In this document: positions 17,294 to 26,391 of the stretch, piece after piece | How the letters are laid out: every line of letters begins with the position of its first letter | Numbering within the stretch: position 1 is the stretch's first letter | Assembly (NCBI RefSeq): GCF_901538355.1 | Contig: NZ_LR593887.1 | Coordinates: 5,122,920 to 5,186,919 of the forward strand | Length of the DNA stretch: 64,000 nt | Direction of reading: 5' to 3' | Source: Tuwongella immobilis | Lineage (GTDB): Bacteria; Planctomycetota; Planctomycetia; Gemmatales; Gemmataceae | Position numbers and translations under genes: made by a program | The notes under the pieces: model-generated | What the model saw: only the letters and a program-made list of their open reading frames with translations | Told to the model about the DNA's origin: nothing | Database searches by the model: none

Positions 17294-17530
17294 TTACGAT
17301 TCGCTCCAGTTTATTACCCAGTTGCGAGTTTTGATCAATGATTCAAGTTGCGTTATGTTTTCAATCCACTCATCATACTGCACACCGTCAATGGGGTCTT
17401 GAAGGAGAACGAGCAGCCCGTTAGTGATTGAGTCAGTTTGGACTCGAATACTCCACCCATGCCACTCTGCTGGGGATTGAATCTGTCCGTTCATCGGTAG
17501 TTGCTGCGTTATCGGTAGTTGCTGCGTCAT
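17294..17530 (-). CDS. Immunity candidate, translationally coupled to the toxin
   Basis: 78 residues. The ATG at 17530 overlaps the toxin stop as ATGA, the classical coupling of toxin and immunity genes. After an N-terminal TQQLPITQQLPM duplication, the protein reads AEWHGWSIRVQTDSITNGLLVLLQDP and ends LIKTRNWVINWSES. It is acidic and cytoplasmic by appearance. The family is unknown. Confidence 0.7.
   Translation of the reverse strand: MTQQLPITQQLPMNGQIQSPAEWHGWSIRVQTDSITNGLLVLLQDPIDGVQYDEWIENITQLESLIKTRNWVINWSES
17493..17528. repeat. 18-base tandem duplication at the toxin/immunity junction
   Basis: Two adjacent copies of ATCGGTAGTTGCTGCGTT (last base C in the second) cover the overlap of the toxin stop and the immunity start. 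In the immunity protein they give TQQLPI followed by TQQLPM. Confidence 0.8.
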
Positions 17531-18543
17531 CCGTTGTTTGGTCCAAAGAGAGGAATGTGGTTGTTTGAATTGGCGTGCGGTGCACCAGGATAGGGAAGCC
17601 GTTCCAAGTGAATGTGTGGCCCGATGTTGCCGTGTGCACCGGTCAAAGAGCCCTCGTCAATTCTCGCTTGTCGAACGCCACTTCGAAACACACCCGATCC
17701 TGGTCGACCCAGCTCAACGATTGGTGCTCCCCCTTGAGCCAGATGAGCGGCGGCAGCGTCAAGTGCCTCGTTGTGGGTCAGGCGTGTTCGACTGGTAAAG
17801 TTGGGCGGACCAGTACGCTGCATCGTCTCGTTTATCACCTGATTGATCTTCCGAGCAGAAGGGATGCGAGCCTGTGCGATGGCGGCATCCGCGACGTGAG
17901 CAGCCACATTATTTCTTGCAAGATAGGCACGCAGAGCCGTTTCGCCACGCTGTCGGAGCACTCGGAACGCATATCTCGCTTGACCGGCAGTTAGGCCATT
18001 GTTTGAGGCATATTCAACAAACTGGCCGTAAGCATTATGCGCCCAAACCGCAAATCCCCACTCGTCGTCGCCAACGAAGTAGGTATGCCAATCCGCGACT
18101 CGCAGATTATACACCGGCTGCCATTGGCCCGTCTCGGCGAGCGATTCCACGTCGATTGACGAGCCGTCCAGCGTGCGGAGCTGATGGCCCGGTGTCAGCG
18201 AGCGGGCTTCGATCCAGCCGAGCGACTCCTCGAAGAACGGATGCTCAGCGGTGGTGTCGATCGTCACACCGCCCGAGAGCGTCAGCCGCAGGATCTCTGC
18301 GGTGCGGACAAAGACTTCTTCGACGACTTTACCACTCGCAGGCGATTCTGGCGAGTGCTCATCGCGGCTGAGAACCATCTCGCCGACACCGATTTCCTCG
18401 ATCGGCTTGCTGGTGCCGTCCGATTGCGTTCGTCTGGCGTTTCGATCCGCGGCGATTGGTCCGACGGCCCGGTTTCGCTTGGCAGGTTGTCGGGATTGCA
18501 CAAGCCGCAGAATCCGGAGAATTCGTTCGAAAAATCGGCGCAA
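17527..18543 (-). CDS. Hint-domain polymorphic toxin, N-terminally truncated, copy d
   Basis: 338 residues if translated from a TTG at 18543; no ATG with a ribosome-binding site is seen, so translation is doubtful. Residues 1-40 are Arg-rich and look like unrelated DNA. The Hint domain begins abruptly at DGTSKPIEEIGVGEMVLS and runs through VEEVFVRTAEILRLTLSGG, TAEHPFFEESLGW, YNLRVADWHTYFVG to WAHNAY. The block with Cys-1 that should come first is gone. The toxin domain follows, with a helical stretch (QARYAFRVLRQRGETALRAY) and a His-rich end (GAHGNIGPHIHLERL, NNHIPLFG), like HNH/metal-dependent nuclease toxins. The immunity gene overlaps its stop codon. Confidence 0.7.
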   Translation of the reverse strand: MRRFFERILRILRLVQSRQPAKRNRAVGPIAADRNARRTQSDGTSKPIEEIGVGEMVLSRDEHSPESPASGKVVEEVFVRTAEILRLTLSGGVTIDTTAEHPFFEESLGWIEARSLTPGHQLRTLDGSSIDVESLAETGQWQPVYNLRVADWHTYFVGDDEWGFAVWAHNAYGQFVEYASNNGLTAGQARYAFRVLRQRGETALRAYLARNNVAAHVADAAIAQARIPSARKINQVINETMQRTGPPNFTSRTRLTHNEALDAAAAHLAQGGAPIVELGRPGSGVFRSGVRQARIDEGSLTGAHGNIGPHIHLERLPYPGAPHANSNNHIPLFGPNNG

Positions 18544-18613
18544 TCCTGGCTGGATTCGTCATTCGTCAGGCAGGAACGCAACCTGGATCGAACGAAATCA
18601 ACGGATCACAACC

Positions 18614-19246
18614 ATGAACAAGCTCATGCGAATCGGAATGATGGTGGCGATGGTCGTCGGCGTGATGGCTCCGACTTCTCGGGCACAAAACACACCCTCG
18701 GGACTGCTGCTGGGCATCTATGCTGCCCCCAGCCCCAACGGATTGCGAGTCATCAACACCATCCCCGGAACTCCCGCAGTCGGAATCCTGCAAGCCAACG
18801 ACAAACTGATGCGGGCCACGCCCGACGGTGTCAATGTCTACGACATCAGCAGCCCGCAAGCGATCGAGCAAGCGAAAGATCAAATCGGTGTCAACGTCCA
18901 AACGTACCTGGAAGTGTTTCGCCCCGGTGTTGGCATGATCTACCCCAGCGTGACCTTTGTGCCGGTCGGCGGTGGAGTCCGAGCAATGGCGACTTACGAG
19001 GCTCCTGTCGCGGAAAATCAACGCTTCTTCAAGAAGCCCGACGTGAATCCGACTCCGACCCCGAAGCCGATGCCGCGACCGATGCCGACTCCGGTCAATC
19101 CGTTCCCGAATCAACCTGGGGTGAATCCGTTCCCGATGCCGCAACCGTTCCCGATGCCGACGCCGATCAACCCGTTTCCGAATCAATCTGGGGCGAACCC
19201 CTTCCCCATGCCGCGTCCGGGTAGCTCGCTGTTCCCGCCCCGCTAA
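18614..19246 (+). CDS. Exported PDZ-like small protein with Pro-rich tail
   Basis: 210 residues, ATG at 18614. A signal peptide (MRIGMMVAMVVGVMAPTSRA) is followed by about 95 residues resembling a PDZ domain: GLRVINTIPGTPAVGILQANDKLMRA matches the usual pattern in which a ligand loop precedes GDxIxxxNG. The rest is a Pro/Asn/Phe repeat tail (NPFPNQPGVNPFPMPQPFPMPTP). It probably acts in the periplasm or at the surface. It is the first intact gene to the right of the toxin region, whose last copy ends only 70 bases upstream, so its promoter lies in or near toxin DNA. Confidence 0.75.
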   Translation: MNKLMRIGMMVAMVVGVMAPTSRAQNTPSGLLLGIYAAPSPNGLRVINTIPGTPAVGILQANDKLMRATPDGVNVYDISSPQAIEQAKDQIGVNVQTYLEVFRPGVGMIYPSVTFVPVGGGVRAMATYEAPVAENQRFFKKPDVNPTPTPKPMPRPMPTPVNPFPNQPGVNPFPMPQPFPMPTPINPFPNQSGANPFPMPRPGSSLFPPR

Positions 19247-19275
19247 GTCGATGCCGCAACCATCGCTGGCCGCCA

Positions 19276-19319
19276 AGACCGCTCGAATCGCTCCTCGGGG
19301 AGATGATTCCGAGCGGTCT
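19276..19319 (+). terminator. Hairpin terminator after the PDZ-like gene
   Basis: AGACCGCTCG pairs with CGAGCGGTCT across a 24-base loop, 30 bases past the stop at 19246. Confidence 0.65.
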
Positions 19320-19686
19320 GGCCGTTGTTGGAACGAATTCGCTGCGGGGTAGCCGGTCGGCGAAGTGCGATTCTGCCCTTCGAAATCGGCGGCACTTGCG
19401 GAAAAATCTCCTCAGTCTCTCATTTTTTTGGGAACTCGTCGCCGGGCAGTTCGTCCAAGGCGTGTCACCGAGGCAAGATCGGTTGCCGGTACCAACTGCT
19501 GGCCATCACACGGTTGCAACCTGGATGATTCCCTCGCGCAAGGCTCAGGGTAATGCCCCTGAACAATCGGCGTGGGCGATTCGGGCTTGGATCCGCGTGA
19601 TTGCCCTCCCTTCACCAGTTGGCGACAACGGATCTCGGCGACAATTTGGACCATTTCGGTTCTTTCCAAATCGATGCAACGAGCCA
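19320..19686. other. Leader region of the large surface protease
   Basis: The frame of the downstream protein is open through this stretch, but its residues are Arg/Ser-rich and unlike the protein. No start with a good ribosome-binding site was found before 19687. I read it as a promoter and untranslated leader. Confidence 0.45.
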
Positions 19687-22600
19687 ATGATGCGGAACAA
19701 GCACGGATTTGCTGCTTTTATTCGACGTTTGTTTGGATTCCACACAGACCGAATTTGCGCCAGTCGCAGTCATTCGCTTCGATTCCAACTGTTGGAATCG
19801 CGATTGACGCCGTATGCGACGCTGGCCAATGGGATGCCGATTCTGAATAGTCTCCCGACGGCCCCCGCATCGATTTTCATGGATTTTGACGGGCATACGG
19901 ATGAATATCTGTCGTTCTCGGTCGATGCCGATCATGCCACGTTCAACTTGGAAGAGCAGACACACATTCACGAAGCCTGGCGGCAACTGTCGCAATACTA
20001 TGCCATGTTTCATGTGAATGTCACCACCATTGAGCCGGCAGCGAATCATCCCAAAGCCTGGGCGCTGATTTCGCCTTCGATCAACGGCGGCTATTCGGGC
20101 GTGGGAGCGTTCCCGAATAATCGCCCCGTGTCGTTCAACAATCAGGGCGATGGCATTGGTCGCGTGTCGGGGATTGCTCACGAAGTGGGGCATAATTTCG
20201 GCATCGGCCACCAAGCGACGTATGACCTGCTGGGGAATATGACCCGCGAATATGCCTTCGGGTTGGACCCGTGGCATGGCCCGCTGATGGGGGTCGATTT
20301 CGATGGTGTCGTCCACAAGTGGATCATCGGCCACCCCGATAATAACCCCAGTCTCATCGATGATCCCGCTCCCAGTTTGCTCCTGGATGATGTGGCGATT
20401 ATTGCCGGGGAATTGGACGATTATGGCGGCGATGGCTTCCGGCCCGACGAGCATGGCAACACACTGGCAACCGCCACCGCGCTGACCGTCAGCGGAACCG
20501 ATCGACTTGGCACGGGCATCATCGAACGACTCACCGATGCCGACTTGTTTTCGTTCCAGATCGCATCGGCAGGTCGCTATCTCATCGCCTCGACTCCGGA
20601 GTATCCATCCGGGATCGAATTGAAGCACGAAATCCTCGATTCCGCAGGCAATTTGCTTGCCTCGGCTTCCGATGGACGGAATGCCCAGCGCACCACATTG
20701 CAATTGGCCGCGGGCACGTACTATCTGCGGATTTCGAGCATCGGCAACTACGGCGATTTGGGTTCGTACAACGTCCGGGTGACGCCCGGCATGGCCGACG
20801 GCTGGCTGGCCACCGATGTCGGCGTAGTCGGGAAATCGGGCACTAGCGCCTTCGACCCCGCGACCGGCACCTTCTCGATTACCGGCAGCGGCGACGACAT
20901 TTGGGGACGCGACGATGCGTTCCAATTCGCATATCAAGCGCTCACCGGCGATGGCAGCATCACTGCTCGTGTGACTTCGCTCACCAATACCCACCCTTGG
21001 GCCAAAGTAGGCCTGATGATGCGGTCATCGCTGGATGAATCTTCGGCCTATGTGATGGCAATGATGACGCCGGAAAACGGCTTTGCCGTCCATTCGCGGG
21101 CCCAGTTGGGGAATAATGCCACATCCCGCCACCAGAATAGCGCGCTGGATGCCCCCATCTGGATTCGCCTCACGCGGGCGGGGAACACCATCACCGCGCT
21201 GCGTTCTGCCGATGGAATCACCTGGACGCAAGCCAGCCAATTTCAACTGGCGCTGGGCGAAACCGTGCTCATCGGGCTGGCTGTCACCTCGCACGTCAAC
21301 GAAGAAGAACGAGCGATGATCGGCACCAGCGACACGCCCACCATGGCCACTGCCACCTTCAACAACGTGGCGTTCACCGGCTCGATCAATGCCCGCCCCG
21401 CGACGAATGCCTTGGCGGCCCCCACCGGAGTTGCGGTGACGTTGCCGCCGGCTGGTTCGGGACTACGCATCGCCTGGAATGCGGTCGCCAGCGCCACCGG
21501 ATACACCGTCGAACGCTCGCTCAACGGCGTCGATTTCGTGACCATCGGCACCACCGAAGCGGGTGTGACCAACTTTTTGGATGCGGATCTGCCGGGTTCG
21601 CATCGCTATTTCTATCGCGTTCGTGCGAATGACGCGACGGGGGTATCCACCGCTTCCGCGATCGTCCATCGCGTCAATCGCCCATCGTCGGTGACCAGTT
21701 TCACCGTCACCTCTTGGCGGCCGGATAAGCTGATTCTCAACTGGCGGGAAACCACCGGCGAGACCGGCTACCGCATCGAGCGATCCGGCGATGGCGGCGC
21801 GACCTTCCAAGTCGTCGGCAACGTGGGAGCGAATATCCCCTCCTACACCGATACCGGACTCATGCCGGGCACCAATTATCAATATCGGGTCATTCCGACC
21901 AGCGATATCGGCGACGGCGACCTTGCCACCGGCGCGGGCAACACCCGACTACCTGCGCCGACGAATCTGACGCTCCTGACCGCGCCGAATGTCGTGCTGA
22001 CCTGGACGGCGATTCCCGGCGCCAGCAGCTACACCATCGAACGCTCGCTGGACGGCGTCACCTTCACCACGCTCAGCAGCGACACGACCGAACCGCAATA
22101 CACCGACAACACCACAACCCCGCTCACCGGCTACACGTATCGCGTCTATGCGAACGGTCCCGGAGGCGAAATCGGCGCGATGAGTCGGGTGATGGGGGCC
22201 ACGCCGGGAGTGCTGCCGGCTGGCTGGCAGAATCGCGATGTTGGCAATGTCGGTGGCCCCGGAGCCAGCGGCGCCACCAATGGCACATTCACCCTCGTCG
22301 GCAGCGGCAACGATATTTGGGATCGCGCCGATGGATTCCACTTCACCTATCAGACACTCACCGGAGATGGCAGCATTACCGCCCGTGTCAGCGGTCTCAC
22401 CGATCAGACCGCCGACAGTCTGGATGGCTGGGCCAAGACCGGCCTGATGATGCGAACCTCGCTGGATGCGAATTCGCCGTACATCATGGCGATGATTACC
22501 GGCAGCAACGGCGTCTCGGTACAATCGCGCTCGGCGGTCAACAATTTCGCCACCAACAACAGTACCATCGCGGGCATCAACGCCCCGATTTGGCTGCGAC

Positions 22601-24585
22601 TGGTGCGAGCGGGCAACACCGTGACCGCCTTCCGCTCCACCGATGGCGAAACCTGGACGCAAATCACCCAGTTGAACATCAATCTGGGGCAAACGATTTT
22701 CATCGGCATGGCCGGGATGCCGCACAACAATCTGCGCTACCTGACCGCGACATTCGATCACGTGACGCTGAGCAATCGCACGCCGACCATCAGCAGCGTC
22801 GCCAGCGCCACGCCGAACCCCGTCACGATGAGCACCACGACGGCGGTTGCCGTGCAAGCCAATGACGATTTCGGCGAACGGAATTTGATTTACAGCTGGT
22901 CGCTGGTTTCCGGCCCGGCGGGGGCACCGGAACCGAGCTTTTCGGAGAACGCCAGCAACGCCGCCAAGAATGCCACAATCACATTCCTGCAAGCGGGCAG
23001 CTACACCTTCCGTGTCACCATCACCGATTTGGGTGGGTTGCAAGTCACCAGCGATGTCGTCGTGAATGTGCAATCGCGTGCCCAAAGCCTGAGCATCTCG
23101 CCGAGCAGCCCCACCTTGTTGATCGGTGCCCAGCAGCCATTCACCGTCACCGGCGTGGATCAATTCGGTCAACCGGTCACCGTCACCTGGTCCGCCACGG
23201 CGGGCAGCATCACTTCGGATGGCCTGTTCACCTCGCCACAAACGGCCCAAACGGTCATCGTCACCGCCCAAGGCTCCGGCGGCAGCGCCACCGCCTCCAT
23301 CACCGTCCAAACTCCACCCGCTCCGCCGACTCCGCCGACCGTGCCGCCGACTCCGCCAGTCGTCCCGCCGACTCCGCCGACCGTGCCGCCGACTCCGCCA
23401 GTCGTACCGCCGACTCCGCCAGTCACACCGCCGACTCCGCCAGTCGTCCCGCCGACTCCGCCAGTCGTCCCGCCGACTCCGCCAGTCGTCCCGCCGACTC
23501 CGCCAGTCGTGCCGCCGACTCCGCCGACTTTGCCGCCGACTTTGCCGCGACCGGGGCCGATGCTGGTGGGGATGCCGGGGTTTGCAACTGGGGCGGATCG
23601 GCCGCTCTCGAGCGTGTTTGTCTATCGCGCCAACGGCGAGGTGGCGATGACCAAAGAACCCTTCCCCGGTCGAACGGGTGGGGTGCGGGTTGCGCTCGGC
23701 GATGTCAACGGCGATGGAGTCCCCGATTTGATCGCGGGGGCCGGGCCAGGGGGAACAGCGCAGATCGTCGTGTTCGATGGGGCATCGCAGCAAGAAATCG
23801 CCCGATTCGATGCCTTTGAATCGGCATTCATCGGCGGCGTCTACGTCGCAACCGGCGACCTGGACGGCGATGGCCTTTCCGAAGTGGTAGTCACGCCCGA
23901 TGAAGGGGGCGGTCCGGTGGTGGCCGTCTATTCCGGGGCCGCACTCCGTCAGGGCATCGTCACGGAACTGACTCGCTTCTTCGGCATCCAAGATCCATCC
24001 TTCCGCGGCGGCGCTCGACCGGCCATGGGCGATGTCAGCGGCGATGGCCAAGCGGATATCGTGGTCAGTGCCGGCTTCCTGGGCGGGCCACGCATCCAAG
24101 TTTGGGACGCCAACGCGGTGCTGATGGGCCGAACCGGAAACTCCGACACGGCGATGGCCAACTTCTTTGCCTTCGAGCAAACCCTGCGAAACGGCGTGTT
24201 TGTCGCTGTGGGCGATGTCAACGGCGATGGGCACGCGGACTTGATTTTGGGCGGCGGTCCCGGTGGTGGGCCGCGGGTGCGGATTGCCGATGGCGCGCAA
24301 TTGCTGCGAGCGGGCGATTTCGGCTCGCTGGATCTGCCGCCGGCGCAATCGTTGACCATCTCCAACTTCTTCGCTGGCGATGTCACCAATCGCGGCGGAG
24401 TGCGGGTTGGCGTGGCGGATCTCGATGGCGATGAGCGGGCGGATCTCGTCGTCGGCTCCGGTCCGGCGGCTGGCTCGAAGATTTCGACCTATCGCGGGTC
24501 GCTGCTGACCACGATGGAAGTGCCGACCGCATTCGATGAATTCTCGCCGTTTGGCGGATTCACCGGCGGCGTCTTCGTCGGCTAA
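19687..24585 (+). CDS. Large metzincin-like surface metalloprotease with FN3, LamG-like and FG-GAP domains
   Basis: 1632 residues from the paired ATGs at 19687/19690. The N-terminus carries the planctomycete surface-protein motif FQLLESRLTPY. The zinc site HEVGHNFGIGH lies at residues 165-175, matching metzincins (HExxHxxGxxH). Then come a pre-peptidase C-terminal domain (DADLFSFQIASAG...YYLRISSIGNYGDLGSY), two DUF1349/regulation-of-enolase-like lectin domains (TGSGDDIWGRDDAF and GSGNDIWDRADGF), fibronectin III repeats between them, a PKD/Big2-like part, a 7-residue Pro repeat and C-terminal FG-GAP/VCBS repeats (GDVNGDGVPDLIAGAGPGG). It is probably a secreted, surface-attached protease. A hairpin ends the unit. 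Confidence 0.85.
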   Translation: MMRNKHGFAAFIRRLFGFHTDRICASRSHSLRFQLLESRLTPYATLANGMPILNSLPTAPASIFMDFDGHTDEYLSFSVDADHATFNLEEQTHIHEAWRQLSQYYAMFHVNVTTIEPAANHPKAWALISPSINGGYSGVGAFPNNRPVSFNNQGDGIGRVSGIAHEVGHNFGIGHQATYDLLGNMTREYAFGLDPWHGPLMGVDFDGVVHKWIIGHPDNNPSLIDDPAPSLLLDDVAIIAGELDDYGGDGFRPDEHGNTLATATALTVSGTDRLGTGIIERLTDADLFSFQIASAGRYLIASTPEYPSGIELKHEILDSAGNLLASASDGRNAQRTTLQLAAGTYYLRISSIGNYGDLGSYNVRVTPGMADGWLATDVGVVGKSGTSAFDPATGTFSITGSGDDIWGRDDAFQFAYQALTGDGSITARVTSLTNTHPWAKVGLMMRSSLDESSAYVMAMMTPENGFAVHSRAQLGNNATSRHQNSALDAPIWIRLTRAGNTITALRSADGITWTQASQFQLALGETVLIGLAVTSHVNEEERAMIGTSDTPTMATATFNNVAFTGSINARPATNALAAPTGVAVTLPPAGSGLRIAWNAVASATGYTVERSLNGVDFVTIGTTEAGVTNFLDADLPGSHRYFYRVRANDATGVSTASAIVHRVNRPSSVTSFTVTSWRPDKLILNWRETTGETGYRIERSGDGGATFQVVGNVGANIPSYTDTGLMPGTNYQYRVIPTSDIGDGDLATGAGNTRLPAPTNLTLLTAPNVVLTWTAIPGASSYTIERSLDGVTFTTLSSDTTEPQYTDNTTTPLTGYTYRVYANGPGGEIGAMSRVMGATPGVLPAGWQNRDVGNVGGPGASGATNGTFTLVGSGNDIWDRADGFHFTYQTLTGDGSITARVSGLTDQTADSLDGWAKTGLMMRTSLDANSPYIMAMITGSNGVSVQSRSAVNNFATNNSTIAGINAPIWLRLVRAGNTVTAFRSTDGETWTQITQLNINLGQTIFIGMAGMPHNNLRYLTATFDHVTLSNRTPTISSVASATPNPVTMSTTTAVAVQANDDFGERNLIYSWSLVSGPAGAPEPSFSENASNAAKNATITFLQAGSYTFRVTITDLGGLQVTSDVVVNVQSRAQSLSISPSSPTLLIGAQQPFTVTGVDQFGQPVTVTWSATAGSITSDGLFTSPQTAQTVIVTAQGSGGSATASITVQTPPAPPTPPTVPPTPPVVPPTPPTVPPTPPVVPPTPPVTPPTPPVVPPTPPVVPPTPPVVPPTPPVVPPTPPTLPPTLPRPGPMLVGMPGFATGADRPLSSVFVYRANGEVAMTKEPFPGRTGGVRVALGDVNGDGVPDLIAGAGPGGTAQIVVFDGASQQEIARFDAFESAFIGGVYVATGDLDGDGLSEVVVTPDEGGGPVVAVYSGAALRQGIVTELTRFFGIQDPSFRGGARPAMGDVSGDGQADIVVSAGFLGGPRIQVWDANAVLMGRTGNSDTAMANFFAFEQTLRNGVFVAVGDVNGDGHADLILGGGPGGGPRVRIADGAQLLRAGDFGSLDLPPAQSLTISNFFAGDVTNRGGVRVGVADLDGDERADLVVGSGPAAGSKISTYRGSLLTTMEVPTAFDEFSPFGGFTGGVFVG
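23323..23547. repeat. 21-base tandem repeat encoding a Pro-rich hinge
   Basis: About ten copies of a 21-base unit inside the metalloprotease gene encode VVPPTPP with variants TVPPTPP and VTPPTPP. It separates the adhesion-like domains from the FG-GAP part and is prone to length change. Confidence 0.85.
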
Positions 24586-24603
24586 TCTCGCCCCAAAACC
24601 GAA

Positions 24604-24645
24604 GTCGCGGTCGAATCCCCGCCACTGAGGGAATTCGACCGCGAC
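24604..24645 (+). terminator. Hairpin terminator after the metalloprotease
   Basis: GTCGCGGTCGAATCCC pairs with GGAATTCGACCGCGAC (one mismatch) over a 10-base loop, 19 bases past the stop. Confidence 0.7.
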
Positions 24646-24665
24646 CAAGTCACATCAGCATTTTG

Positions 24666-24703
24666 CGCATCGGCCAGCATTTCACGCATCGGCCAGTATT
24701 TCA
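24666..24703. repeat. Two 19-base direct repeats
   Basis: CGCATCGGCCAGCATTTCA is followed directly by CGCATCGGCCAGTATTTCA in the space between two convergent genes. No function is apparent. Confidence 0.7.
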
Positions 24704-24723
24704 TATATCGGAATTCGTTGGCG

Positions 24724-26043
24724 TCAGCGCACCAGATTGACGCGGCTGACGCTCATGAAATTCCCCCCTCGAATGTCTCCCCGATAGCTCACCGAGCCAA
24801 TGAGTTCGACTTCGCGATTGAGATACGATTCGAGATTCACCCCCGGCTGGGCGGTGACATAGAGCCGATAGCGGGCATCGTAGGATTCCAGCACATACGC
24901 GGCGCGGCCATCGATGGAAAATCCACAGCGTCGCAACAATCCTTCGCCGCTGGATTGCAATCGGGCCACTCCGCCGCTGGTGGTTGATTCGCTGCTTGCC
25001 GCAGGCGGATTGTTCGTGGCACTCGGCGCGGGATTCGTCGAATTGCGGAGCGGATTCGCCGCCGTGCGGGCCACCGGCATCGCATTCGGATTCGGATTCG
25101 CGCTCGTCGTCGCCGGGATGGCATTGGGCAAACTGGTTGTGCGGGTCGGAATCGGCTCCACCGGCATGGATTGCCCCGGATTCGAGGTCGTTGTAAACGG
25201 GCTGGTCATCGGTTGCGACATGCTCGCGGCACTGGCCTGCGACGATTGTTGCAACCGATTGATGCGATTGTAACAGATCACCGACAGCTCATAATCGCCG
25301 TTGGTACGTTGGAGTTCTTGTGCGAGTTGGGCATAGGTCTGCTGCGCGGCGGCATAATCGCCACTGGCTTCCAACTGCTCCGCCCGCAACCAGAGCGGGT
25401 GATTGCTGGCCGGTGCTTGCGGCGTTGGCACTTCCGAGACGGGGCGACCAATCGGCGATGCCGAGCCGTTGCCGGAGTAATTCCCCGCATCGCGATCCAC
25501 TCGCGCAGCAACCGATTCACCCGGCTGCGGACTGCCCACCGAGGTTCGCAGAATGTAGCGATATTCGCCCGCCGGTGGCACAATCGGATACCACGTTGAA
25601 TTATCCGCAATCACTTTCGGGCCGATGATTTCCACAATCGTTCCGCGTGGCAGATTCAACTGCTTCACCGGCAACGGTAGCCCCGTCACCACGCAGCCGA
25701 TGCGAATTTCCACGCGATCTTGCAGCAGAATCGCATTCGCTCGCCCCGCCTGTTCGTTCATCATCTCGCTGAGAAATCGGTGATTGACCCAACTGACCGA
25801 TCCCGTCGGCGGCGTGATCGCTAGGTAATCGCCATCGATGTGATGGATCTGCACGCGATCGCCCCGGCGCAAATAACTGGCGACCGCGTATTTATCCGTG
25901 GGGCCGCAACGGACAGGCACTTCAACCGAGGCAATGCTGGCAAATACGGGATTTGACGGAGGCGATGCCGGATCAGCGGCCAAGGCTCGACCCAGCGCGA
26001 GCGTCACGCCGACGATCACGATGCCGATGCGGGTGCGAATCAT
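24724..26043 (-). CDS. Exported SH3-domain protein
   Basis: 439 residues from an ATG at 26043 with AGGAGGG upstream. A signal peptide (MIRTRIGIVIVGVTLALGRALA) is followed by a bacterial SH3 domain (VEVPVRCGPTDKYAVASYLRRGDRVQIHHIDG...SVSWVNHRFL) and a second SH3-like segment (LNLPRGTIVEIIGPKVIADNSTWYPI). A helical region of about 50 residues (LWLRAEQLEASGDYAAAQQTYAQLAQ) follows, then a long Pro/Asn/Thr linker, and a C-terminal beta domain (DARYRLYVTAQPGVNLESYLNREVELIG). Periplasmic, probably a cell-envelope factor; the ligand is unknown. Confidence 0.85.
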   Translation of the reverse strand: MIRTRIGIVIVGVTLALGRALAADPASPPSNPVFASIASVEVPVRCGPTDKYAVASYLRRGDRVQIHHIDGDYLAITPPTGSVSWVNHRFLSEMMNEQAGRANAILLQDRVEIRIGCVVTGLPLPVKQLNLPRGTIVEIIGPKVIADNSTWYPIVPPAGEYRYILRTSVGSPQPGESVAARVDRDAGNYSGNGSASPIGRPVSEVPTPQAPASNHPLWLRAEQLEASGDYAAAQQTYAQLAQELQRTNGDYELSVICYNRINRLQQSSQASAASMSQPMTSPFTTTSNPGQSMPVEPIPTRTTSLPNAIPATTSANPNPNAMPVARTAANPLRNSTNPAPSATNNPPAASSESTTSGGVARLQSSGEGLLRRCGFSIDGRAAYVLESYDARYRLYVTAQPGVNLESYLNREVELIGSVSYRGDIRGGNFMSVSRVNLVR

Positions 26044-26391
26044 GGGTTGCCCTCCTGAGCCATCGCCATTCTTGCGGCATCGATCGCCGATCCAATTCGC
26101 AAGAACGGTCTCCATTCATCCCATTCGGCCAATTGTCCGGTACGCGTGAAGCCGCGACGACCGGATTGGCGCAGAATCTTTCCGCCTCGGAGAGGTTCCG
26201 CCGAAGCGGGTGTCTATAGCAAAGCGGCAAGGCAATGCAAGGCCGGTCTGTTTGGCGATTCGGGGAAGTTTGCCAAAGAATCTCAGCCGGGTAATGGGGC
26301 AATTCTTGACGATGGCCTCTGTTCTTCCGGCGGATTGAATCGCACAATAACCGGACCGATTTCGAATCGCTTTTCCTCTCAGGGCAGTCCC
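26044..26391. other. Intergenic between divergent genes
   Basis: 348 bases separate the SH3-domain gene (minus) from deoC (plus). No RNA or repeat was found, and the open frame upstream of deoC has no protein-like composition. Both promoters are presumed to be here. Confidence 0.5.

Noticed and set aside
11416-18543. Insertion sequence or transposon carrying the toxin array
   Set aside because: No transposase, integrase or flanking target-site duplication could be found.
23323-23547. Regular repeats as a possible CRISPR array
   Set aside because: They are 21-base in-frame units coding VVPPTPP inside a gene, without spacers.
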